Below, piece by piece: positions 21,484-24,893 of a stretch of 24,893 nucleotides of DNA (position 1 is the first letter of the stretch; each line of letters begins with the position of its first letter). A program made the position numbers and the translations under genes. The stretch lies in IMG/VR virus record IMGVR_UViG_3300025108_000361, positions 1 to 24,893 of that record, one strand, 5' to 3'. This DNA comes from a virus. Under the pieces are notes generated by a model. The model did not search any database. It had not been told where the DNA came from and saw only the letters and a list, made by a program, of their open reading frames with translations.

Positions 21484-21786
21484 TTATTTGAATTTATTAA
21501 GTCTTCTTACCAAACGAGTTGCTGTATTGATATTTTTGGTACGTGACTGACGTCTAGCCTGTTGAGGGCCAGTTCTAGCACGAGTAGTTTTCATACGTTG
21601 TGCTTGTGCAATGTTAGGATGATCCCAACATTTGGACGGGTGTGATACCTGTCTGCTTTTGCGTGGGCCTGATGGACAACGGAACTTCATTTTAACTGTT
21701 CCGCCTCTTGCAGTAGACTTACCTCTGCCCCAAACCATACCGTCGTATAGTTCTTCGCCTTCCCACATAAATTCTTCTGCTTTCAT
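21484..21786 (-). CDS. Small basic protein next to gp13 (100 aa)
   Basis: A longer TTG-initiated frame exists, but the ATG at 21786 overlaps the gp13 stop (TAATG), which matches the coupling used throughout, so 100 residues is preferred. The N-terminus is acidic (MKAEEFMWEGEELYDG). The rest is very basic and repetitive in Arg/Lys: VKMKFRCPSGPRKSR, MKTTRARTGPQQARRQSRTK and RLVRRLNKFK. The C-P-S-G-P-R and H-P-S-K-C-W-D blocks with two cysteines resemble a conserved unnamed protein of cyanophages as I recall it. The composition suggests nucleic-acid contact, perhaps during head filling or neck closure. That is inference. Confidence 0.65.
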   Translation of the reverse strand: MKAEEFMWEGEELYDGMVWGRGKSTARGGTVKMKFRCPSGPRKSRQVSHPSKCWDHPNIAQAQRMKTTRARTGPQQARRQSRTKNINTATRLVRRLNKFK

Positions 21787-22544
21787 TATCCTATAACCCA
21801 ACTATAACCGTGACCACCCGGAACTTGAGTTGTAAGTTCCATTGTTAGTCTTTCTAAATCTGCTGTACCTTCTGCTTTTAACGATGGTCCGTTTAGAGCT
21901 GTACCGCCCTGTGGACCTGCAATACTTGCAAATTTCTCTCTTGCTTGTCCTAACATTACTTTACAGTTTGCTAGTGTATAATCTTTAATCCATTGCCCTG
22001 CATATACATCTTGTAAAATTGTATAGTCAGGCTTTTCATTATATGCCCAAAGAAGTACTTGTTCTTCTCCTCTTGGACGCTGCATAATAATTAACTTTTT
22101 ACTTTGAGGATTCCAAGTAAAATTGATAAACGATCCAAACATCTTTCCAACAAGTTCTTGATACTGTGCAAATAATTCATAAGTTGCAAGTCCGCCCATG
22201 TTAGTTGAGCTTAACAAATATGTATTAGTGTATGCTAAGTTGAAAGGTTCAAACACTGTACCGCCTGTACCGTTACCTGTTCTACTACCAACACTTCTTC
22301 TATATATCTGCCTTACTTGCTGTATTTCATGTGGCAAAATATATTCGTTTTTATCTTTTTCTAGCGTAAGTGTTATGTAACTTTCTTCAACGGCATTGTC
22401 GCTTCGCTGTCGAAAAACACCTAAAGCACGTTTTAGTCCTGTATCATAGTGAATAGGATCTAGCTCGACATCGATCATTCCATCGCCTAGCATTGCTTTA
22501 CAATAGTCGAATACTTCTTGTTTTGCTGTTTCTATTTGGCTCAT
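21786..22544 (-). CDS. 13: Neck protein gp13 (head completion)
   Basis: The ATG at 22544 is selected because it follows a CATAAATA box by 5 bp; an upstream TTG would add 17 residues but would overlap the start of the divergent gp14 gene. The protein is 252 residues, somewhat shorter than T4 gp13 (309). Blocks that match marine T4-like gp13 as I recall them: IDVELDPIHYDTGLKRAL, FRQRSDNAVEESY, GGLATYELFAQYQELV, FINFTWNPQSKKL and REKFASIAGPQGGTALNG. gp13 and gp14 together close the filled head and form the tail-joining neck. Its partner gp14 is divergently oriented and starts 44 bp away. Confidence 0.85.
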   Translation of the reverse strand: MSQIETAKQEVFDYCKAMLGDGMIDVELDPIHYDTGLKRALGVFRQRSDNAVEESYITLTLEKDKNEYILPHEIQQVRQIYRRSVGSRTGNGTGGTVFEPFNLAYTNTYLLSSTNMGGLATYELFAQYQELVGKMFGSFINFTWNPQSKKLIIMQRPRGEEQVLLWAYNEKPDYTILQDVYAGQWIKDYTLANCKVMLGQAREKFASIAGPQGGTALNGPSLKAEGTADLERLTMELTTQVPGGHGYSWVIG

Positions 22545-22549
22545 ATAAG

Positions 22550-22557
22550 TATTTATG
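22550..22557 (-). promoter_or_regulatory. Late promoter, leaderless arrangement (gp13)
   Basis: The minus-strand order is CATAAATA, CTTAT, then ATG at 22544, spacing 5 bp. It is back-to-back with the gp14 box 15 bp away. Confidence 0.65.
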
Positions 22558-22572
22558 CCTTTCGCAACTTTA

Positions 22573-22580
22573 GGTAAATA
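22573..22580 (+). promoter_or_regulatory. Late promoter, near-leaderless (gp14)
   Basis: The plus-strand order is GGTAAATA, GTTAT, ACG, then ATG at 22589. GTTAT is the same spacer as at 10508. The predicted start would lie at the ACG, leaving a leader of about 3 nt. Confidence 0.55.
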
Positions 22581-22588
22581 GTTATACG

Positions 22589-23968
22589 ATGCCAAGACTC
22601 AGTTTATATAGACCCGAAAAAGGGAACGATTACAAATTTCAAGATAAAACCGTTTGGGAAATGTTCCAAGTGGGCGGTACCGATGTATTAGTACACAAGT
22701 ACATAGGCCCAGGAAATTCACAGGAAAACACACCATCAACACCAACATATAGTACAGATGATCCTACAAATATTCAGGATATGCTGTTCTTAGAAAATAG
22801 AGATCGCAAGTATGATCCAGATGTTTACAGATTACGTGGTGTATATAATGTACAAGACATTGATTTTAATCTAAGTCAGTTTGGCTTATTTCTACAAAAT
22901 GATACAGTGTTTATTACATTTCATATTAATGATACTGTCGAAAAACTAGGTAGAAAAATTATGTCAGGCGATGTTATTGAATTGCCTCACTTAGATGACG
23001 AACATGCTCTTAATGATTTAAATTATGCACTAAAACGTTTTTATGTAATTGAAGATGTTAATCGTGCAGCAGAAGGATTTTCAAATACATGGTATCCACA
23101 CTTGTACAGAGCAAAGTGTAAACCATTAGTAGATTCACAAGAATTCAAACAAATTTTAGATGGTATAGCAGACCAAGAAGCACTAAAAGGTACTTGGAAT
23201 GCTGAGTCAACTTACTTCCCAGGAGATATAGTTATTGCTCCTAATGGTGAAAAGTATCAAGTTATATCAGAAGTTACAGGTGTTGAACCACCTAACTCAA
23301 CTTATTACAAACTTGCAGATACACTCAAAGATATTATGAGTACGTATGAAAAAGAAATGCAAGTTACACAAGCGGTACTTGATCAAGCTGAAGCAGATTC
23401 ACCAGAGTCAGGTTATGACACTAGTAGATTTTATACTATGCAAACTGACAATCAAGGTAACACAGAACTTGTTACAGCTGACAGTGATGACTTACTAATT
23501 CCTAGTACAGACAAAGATGGTAATACATTACTTGATGACAAAGGTAACGAAGTTTATATGTCTGTTACTGCTGACACTGCATACCAAACACCAGAAGGTA
23601 ATGCATATAAAGGTTATCTAATTGGTGACGGGTTACCAGAAAATGGTGCACCGTTTACACAAGGTATAGCATTTCCTCTCAATCCTATTGAAGGACAATT
23701 TCACTTACGTACTGATTACAAACCTACACGCTTGTTTAGATTTGACGGAATACGTTGGAGAAAAACTGAAGATGATGTAAGAATGACAAGAAGTAACTTA
23801 GGTCCAAGTCAAGTAGGTGCAGGTAAAGATTTTGCTGGACACGATCCTGCAATAAGTAAAGGTAAGGATTCATTTATTAACAACACAACAGTTAATAATA
23901 TAGGTGGTAAACAAATTGAAGAGAAACAGAGTTTGAGTAAAGCTCTTAGACCCAAGGCAGACGATTAA
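22589..23968 (+). CDS. 14: Neck protein gp14
   Basis: The protein has 459 residues (T4 gp14 has 256). The core, residues 1-195, has blocks characteristic of marine T4-like gp14 as I recall them: LSLYRPEKGNDYKF, MFQVGGTDVLVHKYIGP, FLENRDRKYDPDVYRLRG, DFNLSQFGLFLQNDTVF and NTWYPHLYRAKCKPLVDSQE. The end LRPKADD also fits. Residues 201-242 resemble a CBM5/12-type sugar-binding module (GTWNAESTYFPGDIV with GEKYQV and YYKL). At 366-391 there is a fibre-type module (IEGQFHLRTD...LFRFDGIRW) like those inserted in gp18. gp14 joins head and tail with gp13. The divergent promoter is next to gp13's. Confidence 0.8.
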   Translation: MPRLSLYRPEKGNDYKFQDKTVWEMFQVGGTDVLVHKYIGPGNSQENTPSTPTYSTDDPTNIQDMLFLENRDRKYDPDVYRLRGVYNVQDIDFNLSQFGLFLQNDTVFITFHINDTVEKLGRKIMSGDVIELPHLDDEHALNDLNYALKRFYVIEDVNRAAEGFSNTWYPHLYRAKCKPLVDSQEFKQILDGIADQEALKGTWNAESTYFPGDIVIAPNGEKYQVISEVTGVEPPNSTYYKLADTLKDIMSTYEKEMQVTQAVLDQAEADSPESGYDTSRFYTMQTDNQGNTELVTADSDDLLIPSTDKDGNTLLDDKGNEVYMSVTADTAYQTPEGNAYKGYLIGDGLPENGAPFTQGIAFPLNPIEGQFHLRTDYKPTRLFRFDGIRWRKTEDDVRMTRSNLGPSQVGAGKDFAGHDPAISKGKDSFINNTTVNNIGGKQIEEKQSLSKALRPKADD

Positions 23969-24893
23969 TGGATTTCTTTTACGACGGACAAATAAGAAGA
24001 TACGTAACTCAGTTTATGAGAGCTTTCATAGGCTTTAAATATGAAGCAGGTGATAAAACTCAGCAAACAATTCCTGTTATGTATGGTGATCTTACAAGAC
24101 AGGTTGCTTCAATTATCAGAGAAAATTCTGAGAACAAGTTACCTACTGTTCCTCGTATGTCTTGTTACATTTCAGGATTGCAAATTGATAGAGATCGTTT
24201 AACTGATCCTTCATTTGTTAGTAAAATGAGTGTAAGAGAAAGAGACTTTACATTTGACGAAAGCACAGGTGAGCCTAACTACACAGGCGCACAAGGTAAC
24301 GCATACACTGTTGAAAGACTTATGCCTACTCCTTTTATCTTAACAATGAAAGCAGATATTTGGACTTCTAATACAGATCAAAAATTACAAATACTAGAAC
24401 AAATATTAGTGTTGTTTAATCCATCTATGGCTATTCAAACAACAGACAACTATATTGACTGGACCAGTTTAAGTGTAATTAATTTAGAATCAACTAACTT
24501 TACATCACGTAACGTGCCTACAGGAGTTGACGACGACATTGATGTATGCACACTAGAATTTACAATGCCAATATACATTTCTCCGCCAACTAAAGTTAAA
24601 AAACTTGGAGTTGTTAGAAGTGTTATTGCAAACATATTTACAGAGACTGGTGATGTAGCAAATTTAAATGACTTAGTTTATGATGCTACAACAGCACAAT
24701 CTACTCAATACATGAATGCACGTTACGGTGTGTTATTGTTTAAATCAAACAACAATCAACCATTCGTTTATGACTTAACTATTGTAGACGATGATGAAGC
24801 AGTAAATGCTTTAGGAATTGATGTTAAAGAACAAAAAAGTAAAACTACAGAAATTGATTGGAATGCTGTGTTAGATAGATTAGGCGGATTTAA
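23968..24893 (+). CDS. 15: Tail completion / sheath terminator protein gp15, partial
   Basis: The frame runs from an ATG at 23968, overlapping the gp14 stop (TAATG), to the window edge (308 codons plus two bases), so the C-terminus may be cut or nearly complete (T4 gp15 has 272 residues). The N-terminus DFFYDGQIRRYVTQFMRAF matches gp15 homologues. Further blocks are QTIPVMYGDLTRQ, RMSCYISGLQIDRDRL, RLMPTPFILTMKADIWTSN and EFTMPIYISPPTKVKKLG. gp15 caps the tail tube and sheath and binds the gp13/gp14 neck. It is transcribed with gp14. Confidence 0.85.
   Translation, partial: MDFFYDGQIRRYVTQFMRAFIGFKYEAGDKTQQTIPVMYGDLTRQVASIIRENSENKLPTVPRMSCYISGLQIDRDRLTDPSFVSKMSVRERDFTFDESTGEPNYTGAQGNAYTVERLMPTPFILTMKADIWTSNTDQKLQILEQILVLFNPSMAIQTTDNYIDWTSLSVINLESTNFTSRNVPTGVDDDIDVCTLEFTMPIYISPPTKVKKLGVVRSVIANIFTETGDVANLNDLVYDATTAQSTQYMNARYGVLLFKSNNNQPFVYDLTIVDDDEAVNALGIDVKEQKSKTTEIDWNAVLDRLGGF

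Noticed and set aside
22545-22595. TTG start at 22595 for gp13
   Set aside because: It would overlap the divergent gp14 start and the late box; the ATG at 22544 fits the recurring geometry and begins at a family-like N-terminus.

Overview
The window is about 24.9 kb of a T4-like (T4 superfamily) marine myovirus, low in GC and tightly packed. There are no tRNA or rRNA genes and no integration or lysogeny genes. The proteins recognised (gp1, gp4, gp13, gp14, gp15, gp16, gp17, gp18, gp19, a gp54-like tube protein, gp32, UvsX and UvsY) resemble what I recall of cyanophage and pelagiphage homologues more than coliphage T4. No photosynthesis genes are present, so the host (SAR11, cyanobacterium or another marine bacterium) cannot be fixed from this window. 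Product names come from protein motifs, gene context and memory of these families; no database search was run.

Layout from left to right. (1) 1-4755, minus strand: a late-promoter-led glycan cassette. It starts at a nucleotidyltransferase fused to a cupin and continues through four paralogous GT-B-like proteins (the last cut by the window edge) and a GT-A-fold glycosyltransferase. (2) 4791-7685, minus strand: the recombination and replication module gp32 - uvsX - small acidic protein - uvsY. It is driven by a perfect sigma70-type promoter (TTGACA, 17 bp, TATAAT) and has a structured intercistronic element between gp32 and uvsX. (3) 7856-10508, minus strand: a small lysine-rich SAP/HeH-like protein that ends in a terminator, and a 793-residue acidic protein. 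(4) 10520-14811, minus strand: the packaging module with gp17 (large terminase), three small virion or scaffold-like genes, gp16 (small terminase) and gp4 (head-completion nuclease). (5) 14813-20349, minus strand: the tail-tube and sheath module (small protein, gp54-like tube initiator, gp19, very large gp18). (6) 20481-22544: a lone plus-strand HNH-type protein, gp1 dNMP kinase with its own sigma70 promoter, a small basic protein, and gp13. (7) 22589 to the end, plus strand: gp14 and gp15, divergent from gp13.

Two regulatory classes can be read directly. The DNA-metabolism transcription units (gp32-uvsX-uvsY and gp1) have host-type -35/-10 promoters. The structural, packaging and glycan units have T4 late-type TATAAATA-like boxes. 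At seven starts the late box ends exactly 5 bp before the ATG (box, CTAGT or a variant, ATG), and an eighth start is near-identical. In T4, late transcription starts roughly that far downstream of the box, so these genes are probably read from leaderless mRNAs. Two of them also carry a rho-independent terminator immediately upstream of the box, giving a compact terminator-promoter-start unit. This promoter-start architecture and the glycan cassette are the two most interesting features here.
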